NCBI GenBank assembly: GCA_963740835.1
Contig: CAVUFH010000007.1
Coordinates: 558,001 to 622,000 of the forward strand
Direction: 5' to 3'
DNA: 64,000 bases
DNA from: CAVUFH01 sp963740835
GTDB taxonomy: Bacteria > Actinomycetota > Acidimicrobiia > IMCC26256 > PALSA-610
Shown piece by piece: positions 37,240-46,210 of the stretch. A program made the translations under genes and the position numbers. The notes under the pieces were generated by a model that searched no databases, was not told the DNA's origin, and saw only the letters and a list, made by a program, of their open reading frames with translations. How positions within the stretch are numbered: the first letter of the stretch is position 1; the number at the start of each line of letters is the position of its first letter.

Positions 37240-38775
37240 TCAGGACGACCGGAGCCGAATCAACGTCCAATTCGGCCCACGCGCGATTACATCGCCGGAC
37301 GCGAACTCGTTGACGCACGCATTCGACCCGCAGAGCACCGCCTCGGCGCCATAGCGCGCCGCGATCTCGCGACGAACTTCGTCCGTGGTCGAGGGGGCGA
37401 GGAAGGTCGCGACATCTCGATCGCGGGCCTTGATGTCACTGACGAAGGCTGACGGATAGCCCGGGAAGACGACACTCATACCGAATGCCGGAGCGACCGA
37501 GCTCAAGCCGAAATTCCGTTGCGCGATGACGACGGTGCCGGGTTCGACGACGTTCGCAAGTTCTGACCACTGCGTCGTGACCGATTGCAGCGCGGGGCGG
37601 TCCCGAAGCGATTGCGGAAGGACGCCGCGGGGCACGGTGCGAACGAGACCCGGCGCGACGCCGACGAGACCGATCGCGAACGACACGGCGAGCCAGCTGA
37701 CCATCGGGACGGTCGCCGGCCGACGTCGCTCGACGAGGTCTGCGACCAAGAGGCCGATGCCGATTTGCGCAGCCAGCATGATCAGCGGCAGGACCCGACC
37801 GAAGCTCTGCCGATCGCTCACCGCGCCGAGGAGGTAGATGCCGAGTCCCCCGAAGAGCATGAGCGCGAGCGCGTCCGTGCGGTCGCGTCGAAAACGCTGG
37901 AACACGACGAAGAATCCTGGGAGCGCGGCGACCGTCCGCGACGCAACGCTCCTGTACATCACATTCATGACGCCCGAATAGGCAGCGTCGCCGCGACTCC
38001 CCAACTCGAGGAACGGATAGTACGGCCACGCGAGGACGAGCCCGGCGGTGCCGGCGGCCATAACGAGTAGTGGGATGACGCGCTCGCGGCGATAAAGACG
38101 GCGGTGCACGACGAGTGCGAGCAACATCACGCTCGCCCACCCAGCCGTATACGGGTGTGACACCGCGCCAACTGCCATGCCGAGCCCGACGACGACGAGC
38201 CACCAAGGGGACCCGGACTTGTCGAAGCGCAGCAACGCCCAGCCGGCGATGAGCGCCAAGCCGGTGACGAACGTGGACGGCCATGGCAATCCGAAACCGA
38301 TCGAGTTCAGGTTGAGGAACCCGCTCCAACGCCACGGGTCGATCCCCCACATGACAAGCGTTGCGATGAGCGCGAAGCACGCGACGAGTCTTCGGCCGGT
38401 CAGCTCCGTCACGAAGAGTTCGAACGCGACGAGGAACAGGATGAGGTTGGCGATCGCCGCGAACTCCAAGAGGGTGACCGACGCCAGTCCGGTCTCGCGC
38501 CCGATCGCCGCCAGCCCCACCGTGTAGGGCGTGTAGCGCTCCGAGGGATCGTCGGTGCCCGTCATGTCGTGATGGGGGTTCCGCACGTCCGCGCGCAGCG
38601 CACCGAGCGTCGCGGTGTACATCCAATAGTCCGTGGACCAGTCTCGGTTCAGCGTCTGAAACGAGAGCAAGACCAGTACCACGAGAGCGACCACGGCGTA
38701 CGGGCGCCGCGAATCGCGCCACCCTTCCCGTTTCACACCTGCGCTTTGTTCCGGGCTGTCCGACTCGAGCTGCAA
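37240..38775 (-). CDS. Polytopic membrane protein, possible GT-C-type glycosyltransferase
   Basis: About 500-510 aa with roughly 10-11 membrane spans, a short cytosolic head (MKREGWRDSRRPY) and a large soluble C-terminal domain from about residue 390. The first extracytosolic loop carries several acidic residues (RDWSTDYWMY, HHDMTGTDDPSERYTPYT), and a late SERYTPYTVGL is reminiscent of GT-C enzymes, but no diagnostic motif is complete. The start is ambiguous: TTG 38775 has GGGAGG upstream, GTG 38787 and GTG 38736 are alternatives. Convergent with the Rieske gene, 4 bp apart. No specific function claimed. Confidence 0.65.
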   Translation of the reverse strand: MQLESDSPEQSAGVKREGWRDSRRPYAVVALVVLVLLSFQTLNRDWSTDYWMYTATLGALRADVRNPHHDMTGTDDPSERYTPYTVGLAAIGRETGLASVTLLEFAAIANLILFLVAFELFVTELTGRRLVACFALIATLVMWGIDPWRWSGFLNLNSIGFGLPWPSTFVTGLALIAGWALLRFDKSGSPWWLVVVGLGMAVGAVSHPYTAGWASVMLLALVVHRRLYRRERVIPLLVMAAGTAGLVLAWPYYPFLELGSRGDAAYSGVMNVMYRSVASRTVAALPGFFVVFQRFRRDRTDALALMLFGGLGIYLLGAVSDRQSFGRVLPLIMLAAQIGIGLLVADLVERRRPATVPMVSWLAVSFAIGLVGVAPGLVRTVPRGVLPQSLRDRPALQSVTTQWSELANVVEPGTVVIAQRNFGLSSVAPAFGMSVVFPGYPSAFVSDIKARDRDVATFLAPSTTDEVRREIAARYGAEAVLCGSNACVNEFASGDVIARGPNWTLIRLRSS

Positions 38776-38787
38776 CCCACCTCCCAC

Positions 38788-39002
38788 CGGACGCAACCCT
38801 CGCGCGCACCGTAGTCCCGGCCCGAGTTGCCGCGCACAGTGCTCGGATTCCGACGCAGCGCACGCAGCAGCGAAGACTCGGGCGACAGTCGGTCCGAGGA
38901 CCCCGAACTTCAGTCCAGGTGACGGCTTCGCATCGGAAGGTTCCTGAATCCAGCCACACCCCACGGGCGCCGATCCCAACGGCGGCCACGCAAGGAGCAG
39001 CA
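38788..39002. other. Intergenic spacer (215 bp) between divergent genes
   Basis: It lies between the leftward membrane-protein gene and the rightward zinc-ribbon gene and must hold both promoters. I see an AAGGAG ribosome-binding site at 38991-38996 for the rightward gene and no convincing RNA gene, riboswitch or repeat. Confidence 0.4.
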
Positions 39003-39356
39003 GTGAGCGAAACGACGATCGTGGTCCGGTGTCCGGACTGCCGCTCGGGCCGGGTGCCCGCGCAGTCGGTCACGGTCCGGTGGTGCCTCGACACCAACGT
39101 CTGGTCGTACCGCGCCCGCTGCTCGTCGTGCCAGATCACGTTCGTCGCGGGAACCCGCGAGGACCGCGCGCACCGGGCCCTCGCCGCGGGCGCCAAGCTC
39201 GAGATGTGGACGCTGCCGGCCGAGTTGAACGAACGGCCGGGCTCGGGACGCACGATCGACGCGGTCGACATCCTCGAACTGCGGCTCACGCTGATGGAGC
39301 CTGAGTGGTTCGACAAGCTGCGGTCGATCACGAAGCTCGACGGCCGCCGGCGCTGA
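39003..39356 (+). CDS. Hypothetical zinc-ribbon-like protein
   Basis: A 117-aa protein. Four Cys in two pairs (RCPDCRSG near residue 9 and RCSSCQITF near residue 39) form a plausible zinc ribbon. The rest is helical and charged (RAHRALAAGAKLEMW, ILELRLTLMEPEWFDKL). GTG 39003 follows AAGGAG. I do not recognise the family. It stands between the membrane protein and the CO dehydrogenase accessory gene, on the opposite strand to the latter. Confidence 0.7.
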   Translation: MSETTIVVRCPDCRSGRVPAQSVTVRWCLDTNVWSYRARCSSCQITFVAGTREDRAHRALAAGAKLEMWTLPAELNERPGSGRTIDAVDILELRLTLMEPEWFDKLRSITKLDGRRR

Positions 39357-39372
39357 CCGTCCTGCTCGCGCG

Positions 39373-40335
39373 TCAGCGCGAGACGTACTGCTGAGGATTC
39401 TGGTCGAACCGACGCCGGCAGCTCGCGGCGCAGAACCAGTAGTCCTCGCCCGCGTGCACCGTGTGGTGACGCGCTTCGTCGACGTACACCGTCATGCCAC
39501 ACACCGGGTCGCGTGCTTCGCGACGCGCCGGAAGCGGCTCGAGACCGCCGAACGCACCGGCCGCGCGGCGCGCGACCAGGTCCGCGAGCACGGCCACCGC
39601 GATCTCGGCGTTCGTGACCGCGCCGAGGTCGAGACCCGCGGGCGCGTGGACGCGGGCGACGTCCGCATCGCCGATGCCGCGATCACGCAGGTGCTCGAGC
39701 AGCGCCGACGCGCGCTTCGCCGCGGCGACGACACCGATGTACGCGGCATCGGTCGCGAGCGCGAGCTCGAGCGCAAGGTCGTCATAGTGCCCTTGCGTCG
39801 CGATGACGACAGCGCTCGACGCGCCGACGTGAATCTCCGAAAGATCGAGCGCGGTGCGCACCAGCTCGGGGAACGGATGCTCGGCCGGGTCGCCACCGTC
39901 GTCGATCACCACGACGTCCCACTGCACCGCGCGCGCCTGGATGGCGAGCGCGTGCACGGCCGGCGAGCGCCCGACGACGACGAGCTGGGGCATCGGCAGG
40001 AACGGTTCGATGTGCACTTCGAGCGCGCCCTCGCTCTCACACGCCATGGGGATCGTCCGGGTCCCGTCGCGCTCGTGGTGCGCGAGCTCGTCGGCCGGTC
40101 CGAGAAACAGTAAGCGGGGGCGTCCGTCGGCCAGTGCGCTCGTAGCTTCGCGGACGAGAGTCGGCTCCGCGCAGGCTCCGCCGAGGAAACCGTGCACGCG
40201 TCCGTCCGGGAACACGATCGCCTTCGAGCCGGCGTGTCCCGAGGTCGGTGCCCGCCGCCACACCACCGTCGCGAGGACGAACGCGCGCCGGGCCCCCACC
40301 AGCGCCACCGCCTCGGCGAGCACGTCGGCGTCCAA
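39373..40335 (-). CDS. XdhC/CoxI-family maturation factor fused to a YHS domain
   Basis: A 320-aa protein. Residues 1-90 are the XdhC_CoxI domain (AFVLATVVWRRAPTSGHAGSK, HGFLGGACAEPTLV), residues about 110-250 the Rossmann XdhC_C domain (QLVVVGRSPAVHALA, YIGVVAAAKRASALLEHL), and residues about 270-320 a YHS domain (ARDPVCGMTVYVDEARH, YWFCAASCRRRFDQNP). XdhC proteins insert or sulfurate the molybdenum cofactor; YHS domains bind metals such as copper. The gene directly follows coxL (start TTG 40335, 3 bp from the coxL stop). CO dehydrogenase has a Mo-Cu site, so a combined cofactor/copper role is attractive but unproven. Confidence 0.88.
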   Translation of the reverse strand: MDADVLAEAVALVGARRAFVLATVVWRRAPTSGHAGSKAIVFPDGRVHGFLGGACAEPTLVREATSALADGRPRLLFLGPADELAHHERDGTRTIPMACESEGALEVHIEPFLPMPQLVVVGRSPAVHALAIQARAVQWDVVVIDDGGDPAEHPFPELVRTALDLSEIHVGASSAVVIATQGHYDDLALELALATDAAYIGVVAAAKRASALLEHLRDRGIGDADVARVHAPAGLDLGAVTNAEIAVAVLADLVARRAAGAFGGLEPLPARREARDPVCGMTVYVDEARHHTVHAGEDYWFCAASCRRRFDQNPQQYVSR

Positions 40336-40338
40336 GGA

Positions 40339-42711
40339 CTACACCTCGGATGCGCTCGCACCTCGGATCGCGGACCAGACGCGATCCGGCAACAGCGGCA
40401 TGTCGATGTTGCGCACACCGAGGTGCGCGAGCGCGTCGATCACCGCGTTCACGTATGCAGCCGGCGAGCCGACCGTCGCCGACTCCCCTACGCCCTTCGC
40501 GCCGATTGGGTGGTGCGGCGACGGCGTCACCGTCTCGAGCAGCTCGAAGCGCGGCGTCTCCCAGGCGGTGGGGATGAGGTAGTCCATGAAATTCGACCCA
40601 ATGCAGTTGCCGTCTTCGTCGAACGTGATGAATTGCATCGAGGCCGCCGCGAAACCTTCGGTCAGGCCACCTTGGATCTGGCCCTCGACGATCATCGGGT
40701 TGATGCGCACACCGCAGTCGTCGAGGGCGACCATGCGCCGGACCTTCCAGACGCCGGTCTCGGGATCGACGTCGACGACCACGATGTAGCTCCCGTAGGG
40801 ATACGTGAGATTCGGCGGGTCGTAGTAGTGCACGCCTTCGAGGCCGTACTCCATGCCGTCGGGGAGGTTCGTGTACGCGGCGAGCGCGACATCCTGGATC
40901 GTCACCGATCGCGCGGGCGTGCCCCGCACCGAGAATGTCCCGTTCTCCAACTCGATGTCGGCATCAGCCGCTTCGAGCAGGTGGGCGGCGATCTTCTTCG
41001 CCTTGTCGGCCAGGTGGCGGGTGACCATCGCGGTCGCCGCACCACCAGTAGGCGTCGACCGCGAGGCATAGGTGCCGAGGCCGTACGGAGTGTTGTCCGT
41101 GTCGCCTTCGACGACCTTGATGTCGGTGACCGGTATGCCGATCTCGTCGGCGACGATCTGGGCGAACGTCGTCTCGTGGCCCTGACCCTGCGTCTTCACA
41201 CCGAGCTTCAGGATCGCCTTGCCGGTGGGGTGGATGCGCAGCTCCGCCGAGTCGATCATCTTGATGCCCAGGATGTCGTACTGCTTCGACGGCCCGGCGC
41301 CGACCGCTTCGGTGAAGTGCGCGATCCCGATGCCCATCAGCTTCCCGTCGGCGCGCGCCGCGGCCTGCTCCTTGCGCAAGTCGTCGTAGCCGACCGCGTC
41401 GAGGGCCTTGTGCAACGCGGTCGGGTAGTCGCCGGAGTCGTAAACGAAGCCCGTCGGCGACGTGTACGGGAACTGCTCGGGCTGGATGAAGTTCTTGAAC
41501 CGCATCTCGGCGGGATCGATCCCGAGCTCGTAGGCCGCGGTCTGCACCAGTCGCTCGATGAGGTACGACGCCTCGGTGATGCGGAACGAACACCGATAGG
41601 CGACGCCACCAGGCGCCTTGTTCGTGTACGCACCCCGGCACGAGACGTGCGCGGCCGGATAGTCGTAGCTGCCGGTGACGACGTGGAAGAGCCCGGCGCG
41701 GAACTTCGACGGTTGCGCGTCGGCGTAGAACGCGCCTTGGTCCGAGAGCATGTTGACGCGCAACGCGAGGATGCGACCTTCGTTGGTGAGCGCGAGCTCA
41801 CCCTTCATGTGGTAGTCACGCGCGAACCCGGTGGAGATCAGGTTCTCGGTGCGGGTCTCGATCCACTTCACCGGCTTCCCGATGACAAGAGAGGCTGCGG
41901 TCGCGATGACGTAGCCCGGGTACACCGGCACCTTGTTGCCGAACCCGCCGCCCAGATCCGGACTGATGACACGGATGTTCTGCTCGGGCAGACCGGCGAC
42001 CATGGCGAACACGGTGCGAATCGCATGCGGCGCCTGCGACGTCATGTAGATCGTCGTCTGGCCGGTGACGGAGTTGACGTCGGCGAGGCAACCACATGTC
42101 TCGAGTGGTGCCGGGTGCGACCGCGGGTAGAACGTCTCGAGCGCGACGACGCGGTCGGCTTTCGCGAACGCGGCCTCCGTCGCGACGGCATCGCCGGACT
42201 CCCACTCGTACACGAGGTTGGAGGTCTGCCCGTCCTTGTCGTCCCGGATGAGGACCGCGTCCGCACCGAGGGCTTGCTGCGGTGACGTGATCGCGGGCAG
42301 GACGTCGTAGTCGACGTCGATCAGCTCCAGCGCGTCCCACGCGATGTACGGATCGATGGCGACGACCGCCGCGACCTCCTGACCCTGGAAGCGCACCTTG
42401 TCGGTGGCGAGCACCGCCTGAGTGTCGCCCGACAACGTCGGCATCCACGCGAGGTTGTACTGCGCGAGCAGCTCGCCGGTGACGACGGCGACAACACCCT
42501 CGAGCGCGGCAGCGGCCGACGTGTCGATCGAGTTGATCCGGGCGTGCGGAACCGGCGACCGCAGGATCGCCATGTGCAGCATCCCGGGCAGCACGTGATC
42601 GTCGAGGAAGTTGCCCTGGCCTTCGATCAGGCGGTCGTCCTCGTGCCGTTTCACCGAATGGCCGATCCCGCCGATCTCCAGGGGAGTCGAGGGCTTGTGA
42701 GTGAGCGTCAT
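40339..42711 (-). CDS. coxL: Form I aerobic carbon-monoxide dehydrogenase, large (Mo-Cu) subunit
   Basis: A 790-aa molybdopterin subunit. The form I active-site motif AYRCSFR is present, with the copper-ligating Cys at about residue 374; this motif separates true CO dehydrogenase from related hydroxylases. Other features include SPDLGGGFGNKVPVYPGYV, TQGQGHETTFAQIVADEIG and GAKGVGESATVGSPAAY. It oxidises CO to CO2 as part of a CoxMSL heterotrimer at the cytosolic membrane face. ATG 42711 is clear. Gene order M-S-L matches form I operons. It allows use of atmospheric CO as an energy source. Confidence 0.96.
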   Translation of the reverse strand: MTLTHKPSTPLEIGGIGHSVKRHEDDRLIEGQGNFLDDHVLPGMLHMAILRSPVPHARINSIDTSAAAALEGVVAVVTGELLAQYNLAWMPTLSGDTQAVLATDKVRFQGQEVAAVVAIDPYIAWDALELIDVDYDVLPAITSPQQALGADAVLIRDDKDGQTSNLVYEWESGDAVATEAAFAKADRVVALETFYPRSHPAPLETCGCLADVNSVTGQTTIYMTSQAPHAIRTVFAMVAGLPEQNIRVISPDLGGGFGNKVPVYPGYVIATAASLVIGKPVKWIETRTENLISTGFARDYHMKGELALTNEGRILALRVNMLSDQGAFYADAQPSKFRAGLFHVVTGSYDYPAAHVSCRGAYTNKAPGGVAYRCSFRITEASYLIERLVQTAAYELGIDPAEMRFKNFIQPEQFPYTSPTGFVYDSGDYPTALHKALDAVGYDDLRKEQAAARADGKLMGIGIAHFTEAVGAGPSKQYDILGIKMIDSAELRIHPTGKAILKLGVKTQGQGHETTFAQIVADEIGIPVTDIKVVEGDTDNTPYGLGTYASRSTPTGGAATAMVTRHLADKAKKIAAHLLEAADADIELENGTFSVRGTPARSVTIQDVALAAYTNLPDGMEYGLEGVHYYDPPNLTYPYGSYIVVVDVDPETGVWKVRRMVALDDCGVRINPMIVEGQIQGGLTEGFAAASMQFITFDEDGNCIGSNFMDYLIPTAWETPRFELLETVTPSPHHPIGAKGVGESATVGSPAAYVNAVIDALAHLGVRNIDMPLLPDRVWSAIRGASASEV

Positions 42712-42724
42712 CGCGTGACCTCCG

Positions 42725-43195
42725 TCAGGCCGTCGGCGCCATCGCGGCGCCGGCCGCGCGGATGGCCTTGACGATGTTCATGTAACCGGTGCAACGGCAG
42801 AGGTTGCCGGAGATGGCCCAGCGCACGTCGTCATCACTCGGCGCCGGGTTCTGCTCCAACAGCGCCACCCCGACGAGCATCATCCCCGGCGTGCAGAACC
42901 CGCACTGGAGTCCGTGCTCCTGCTTGAACGCGGCCTGGACCGGGTGCAGGCCGTCGGCGCCCTTCAGTCCTTCGACGGTCATCACGTCGGCGCCGTCGGC
43001 CTGGACCGCGAGCATCGTGCACGACTTCACCGGGGTGCCGTCGAGCAACACCGTGCACGCGCCGCAACTCGTCGTGTCGCATCCGACGTGCGTGCCGGTC
43101 AGCGCGACCTTGGTGCGGACGAAGTCGACGAGCAGTGTGCGCGGTTCGACCTCGTGCGTGTGCGCGGTGCCGTTGACCGTGACCGTGATCTCCAC
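42725..43195 (-). CDS. coxS: Aerobic CO dehydrogenase small subunit (two 2Fe-2S clusters)
   Basis: A 156-aa iron-sulfur subunit. The plant-type cluster ligands are GCDTTSCGACTVLLDG plus a following Cys in VKSC; the second cluster uses CGFCTPG and CRCTGY. GTG 43195 follows GGAAGGGG. It sits between coxM and coxL with 13 and 35 bp gaps and passes electrons from the Mo-Cu site to the FAD subunit. Confidence 0.96.
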   Translation of the reverse strand: MEITVTVNGTAHTHEVEPRTLLVDFVRTKVALTGTHVGCDTTSCGACTVLLDGTPVKSCTMLAVQADGADVMTVEGLKGADGLHPVQAAFKQEHGLQCGFCTPGMMLVGVALLEQNPAPSDDDVRWAISGNLCRCTGYMNIVKAIRAAGAAMAPTA

Positions 43196-43230
43196 CGTTC
43201 CCCTTCCGTCGGACCGTCGCGCCGTCGCGC

Positions 43231-44091
43231 TCAGGCAGTTGCCTGCGCAGCTGCGGCCGCGAGGGCCCGGCGCGTGAACACCTCCACGACATTCCGCTTC
43301 CACACTGCCGACCCACGCACGTCGTCACGCGGTTCGGCCGCCGCCGCCGCGAGCGCGGCCGCCTCGGCGAACAGGTCCGCGCTCGGTTGCGCGCCGGCGA
43401 GGACTGCCTCGGCCGCGGGTACCTTCGTGTTCACTGACACCACCGCAGTGAGCGCGACACCTGCGTTCGCGATGGTGCCGTCGCCCGCCAGCTCGAGGTG
43501 CGCGGCCACCGCGACGGTGGCGTAGTCGCCGATCTTGCGTTCGAGCTTCTGGTAGGAGCCGCCGGTACGGCCGGCCGGGACCGGGATGCGCACCTCGGTG
43601 ACCATCTCGTCCTCGGCAAGCGCGTTGGTGAAGACGTCGGTGATGAAGTCGGTGATCGCGATCGTCCGTTCGCCGCCCGGACCGCGCGCGACCACCTCCG
43701 CGCCCGTCGCGAGCAGCACGGAGTTCCAGTCGCCCTCCGGGTCGCAGTGCGCGACCGAGCCGCACAGCGTGCCGCGGTTGCGCACGAGCGGGTCGGAGAT
43801 CCACGGCGCCGCCGCGCCGAGCACACCGAACGCGAGGTCGGACGCGGCGATGTCGGCGTGACGGACGAGGGCCCCGACACGCAGATGACCGTTGTCGCGG
43901 GCGAGCGCATCCAGGCCGGGGATGCGGTTGATGTCGACGAGCTTCGCGGGTGACGCGAGCCGCATCTTCATCATCGGCAGCAGGCTCTGACCGCCGGCGA
44001 GGAAGCGGGTGTCTTCGCCGCCCTCCGCTTTGGCCGCGACAGCTTCCTCCACGGAGGAGGCGACGGTGTAGTCGAACGCGGATGGAAACAT
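43231..44091 (-). CDS. coxM: Aerobic CO dehydrogenase medium (FAD) subunit
   Basis: A 286-aa FAD-binding subunit. FAD motifs are AGGQSLLPMMKMRLA and RNRGTLCGSVAHCDPEGDW, the latter being the TIGG-type loop equivalent. ATG 44091 follows AGGGGGA. It is the first gene of the coxMSL operon and divergent from a cNMP-binding protein. It takes electrons from CoxS and delivers them to quinone. Confidence 0.95.
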   Translation of the reverse strand: MFPSAFDYTVASSVEEAVAAKAEGGEDTRFLAGGQSLLPMMKMRLASPAKLVDINRIPGLDALARDNGHLRVGALVRHADIAASDLAFGVLGAAAPWISDPLVRNRGTLCGSVAHCDPEGDWNSVLLATGAEVVARGPGGERTIAITDFITDVFTNALAEDEMVTEVRIPVPAGRTGGSYQKLERKIGDYATVAVAAHLELAGDGTIANAGVALTAVVSVNTKVPAAEAVLAGAQPSADLFAEAAALAAAAAEPRDDVRGSAVWKRNVVEVFTRRALAAAAAQATA

Positions 44092-44174
44092 CTTGTTCCC
44101 CCTTGCAGCACCTGCGCGCCCGGCGACGGTACACCGGCTCGACGGCCGCCGCATTCGGTGAGTTCCCACCCGTT

Positions 44175-44196
44175 CTCCCGCGGCGCCGCGCGGGAG
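44175..44196. promoter_or_regulatory. Inverted repeat CTCCCGCG-N6-CGCGGGAG in the coxM divergent spacer
   Basis: Perfect 8-bp arms (44175-44182, 44189-44196) lie between coxM (44091) and the cNMP protein (44239). It may be an operator for the cox operon or simply a GC-rich hairpin; no poly-T follows. Confidence 0.35.
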
Positions 44197-44224
44197 ACAC
44201 CGCGGCAGGCGCAGGACGGGACGG

Positions 44225-44230
44225 TTACAT
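44225..44230 (+). promoter_or_regulatory. Probable -10 box (TACATT) of a leaderless gene
   Basis: TACATT fits the actinobacterial TAnnnT -10 element and lies 8 bp before GTG 44239. With transcription starting about 7 bp downstream of the box, the mRNA would begin at or near the start codon, and no ribosome-binding site precedes it. Confidence 0.45.
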
Positions 44231-44238
44231 TTGCGCCC

Positions 44239-44670
44239 GTGACGTGGGGCGATCCTGAACTCATCGACTCGTTGCGGCACCTCTCACTTTTTGCCGAGCT
44301 CGACGACCTCGCACTGGCGCACATCGCCGCCGTCGCGACGCCGCTCGAAGTCGGCAGCGGTCACGTGCTGATCGACGCCGGCCAAGAAGGCGCCGGGATG
44401 TTCATCATCCAGGACGGCTCGGTCGCGGTGGAGATCGGGGCGCGCACGATCGATTGTGTGACCGGCGAGTTCATCGGCGAGCTGTCGCTGCTCGTCGACG
44501 GGCTGGTGCACACCGGCCGGGTGCGGGCGAAGACAACGGTGAAGTGCCTCGCGATCGGTCGGGCCGACTTCGACCAGCTCCTCGTGGACGAACCGCGCAT
44601 CGCGATCAACATGCTGCGCGCGCTCGCCCGCCGGCTCGCCGAGACCGACCGGATGCTCGCCCAAGGTTGA
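44239..44670 (+). CDS. Cyclic-nucleotide-binding domain protein
   Basis: A 143-aa single cNMP-binding domain: LRHLSLFAELDDLALAHIAA, LIDAGQEGAGMFIIQDGSVAV and GEFIGELSLLVDGLVHTGRVRA, the last containing the phosphate-binding cassette. No helix-turn-helix is seen, so it is not a CRP-like DNA-binding protein on its own. GTG 44239 is preceded by a likely -10 box and no ribosome-binding site, suggesting a leaderless mRNA. Divergent from coxMSL, it may signal energy state to that system; the partner is unknown. Confidence 0.82.
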   Translation: MTWGDPELIDSLRHLSLFAELDDLALAHIAAVATPLEVGSGHVLIDAGQEGAGMFIIQDGSVAVEIGARTIDCVTGEFIGELSLLVDGLVHTGRVRAKTTVKCLAIGRADFDQLLVDEPRIAINMLRALARRLAETDRMLAQG

Positions 44671-44680
44671 GCGAGCCTCG

Positions 44681-46210
44681 TCAGAAGTCGGTACCGAGGT
44701 CGAGCAGCACGTCCGCGTGCGCCGGGCACGACCGGCGCAGCCGCCGGAACCACGCGGCATCGTGACCGATGCCGTCGAAGGCCGGCATCGAGAGCTGATC
44801 GAGCTCGTCGTCGGTCAGCGCGCGCGCTTCGGTGCCGTCCGGGCCGGGGAGGTCGGGGATGAACCGCAACGGCTCGGCGCCGAACTCACGGGCGGCGCGG
44901 GCGCGCCGCACCGCCCCGCCCGGATCGCGCCACACGCGGTCGAGCTCGGCCAGGCCGGTCCGCCACGACTTGGTCGCCTCCGCGAGCAGGTCGGGCTCGG
45001 CCGGCAAGAGCTCGGGCGGGAGGTCCATCACGATGCCGCGGGCCACACCGGCAACGCTGATCGGCTCCGCGTGTGCGACCCCGGCCCGCCGCAGGAGCGC
45101 GCGGTTGCCGTAGACGGGCCGGCCGCCCACGATCACCAGCCGCACGTGCTTCTCCGTCGCCCCGAGTACGGCACGCCACGGGTCGGGATGCACGGCTGCG
45201 AAGCATGAGATATCGGCGAGCGCGCCCTCGATCAAGCGGCCGACCGGCACCGCCCAGGGCCCCGCGAGCGTGTCGCCCGGATTCGCAGTGGCGAGCTCGA
45301 CGAGGTCGGCAGCATCCAGGGCACCCTCGAGCGCGACCCGGTTCCACCGGCGCGCGACCTTGAGCTCGCCGAGCAGGTTGCGCGTGCCCGAAGGCGTCCA
45401 GTCCGAGCCGAGGCACACCCGCAACCCGTGACGGCGCGCGCTCAGCACGTCAGTGGTGTCGCCGTACAGCCAGAGGTTCGAGAACGGAGACCACACGACC
45501 GAGCCTCCGCCTTTCCGCTTCCACGCGAGGAAGTCGGCGTCGGCGAGTGCGGTCGAGTGGATGCCCACGAGCCCGTCGCGCACGCAGTGGTGCCGCTCGA
45601 GCAGCGTGAACTCCTCGCGCAGCACCGGATCGACCCCTTCGGCGAGGTGGTAGATGAATGCCTTGCCGTCCTTCAGGCGCGGCGCGGTGGCGTCCAGCTG
45701 TTTGTCGGTGGCGGGCAGCACGGATTGGAAGATCGACTGCCCTTCGCCGAGCTTCTCGCTCTCGACGTTGCGCACCATCCAGCCCGGGAAGACGCGCGTG
45801 AGCGGCGGGGAGCCCTGGATCGACGTGACCCCACCGACGGCCGCCTTGACCTCCGCGAACCGGAGCGCGGCCGCCGGCGCCGCGATCCCGAGCGCCTGCG
45901 CGGGGTTCGACACGTCGGGGCCGTACGTCGGGGCGCGCGGCCACTGGTAGCGCGTGCCGTAGGCGTCGTCGCGCCCGACCCACAGCGGCAACGTGTTGTA
46001 CGCAAGATGGTTGTGCAGGTCGATCAGCCCGGGTGCGACGACACCGTCGACACGCACGCGTGGTGCATCGTCGTAGCCCGCGGGCGCGGGCTGCGATGCA
46101 TCGGCCGCCCGCTCGATGCGACCGTCGTGGATGTACACCGCACCATCCGCGTGCGTACGCCGGTCGTGGTCCACGGTCAACACCGTGCCGAGCACGACCA
46201 GTTCGTTCAC
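44681..46210 (-). CDS. Amidohydrolase-family protein
   Basis: A 509-aa metallo-amidohydrolase. The metal-binding His-x-His is in GVVAPGLIDLHNHLAYN, further likely ligands in IHSTALADADF and CLGSDWTPSGTRNL. A family-typical beta-sandwich N-terminus precedes the barrel (VDHDRRTHADGAVYIHDGRIE). The C-terminal 120 residues (WRTGLAELDRVWRDPGG onward) are an extension I do not recognise. GTG 46210 overlaps the C14 peptidase stop (GTGA), making it the last gene of the protease/lipase operon. Deaminase or imidazolonepropionase-like chemistry is possible. Confidence 0.85.
   Translation of the reverse strand: MNELVVLGTVLTVDHDRRTHADGAVYIHDGRIERAADASQPAPAGYDDAPRVRVDGVVAPGLIDLHNHLAYNTLPLWVGRDDAYGTRYQWPRAPTYGPDVSNPAQALGIAAPAAALRFAEVKAAVGGVTSIQGSPPLTRVFPGWMVRNVESEKLGEGQSIFQSVLPATDKQLDATAPRLKDGKAFIYHLAEGVDPVLREEFTLLERHHCVRDGLVGIHSTALADADFLAWKRKGGGSVVWSPFSNLWLYGDTTDVLSARRHGLRVCLGSDWTPSGTRNLLGELKVARRWNRVALEGALDAADLVELATANPGDTLAGPWAVPVGRLIEGALADISCFAAVHPDPWRAVLGATEKHVRLVIVGGRPVYGNRALLRRAGVAHAEPISVAGVARGIVMDLPPELLPAEPDLLAEATKSWRTGLAELDRVWRDPGGAVRRARAAREFGAEPLRFIPDLPGPDGTEARALTDDELDQLSMPAFDGIGHDAAWFRRLRRSCPAHADVLLDLGTDF

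Noticed and set aside
38788..39002. Possible riboswitch or small RNA in the spacer before the zinc-ribbon gene
   Set aside because: No recognisable conserved riboswitch core; local GC stems are expected in this composition.
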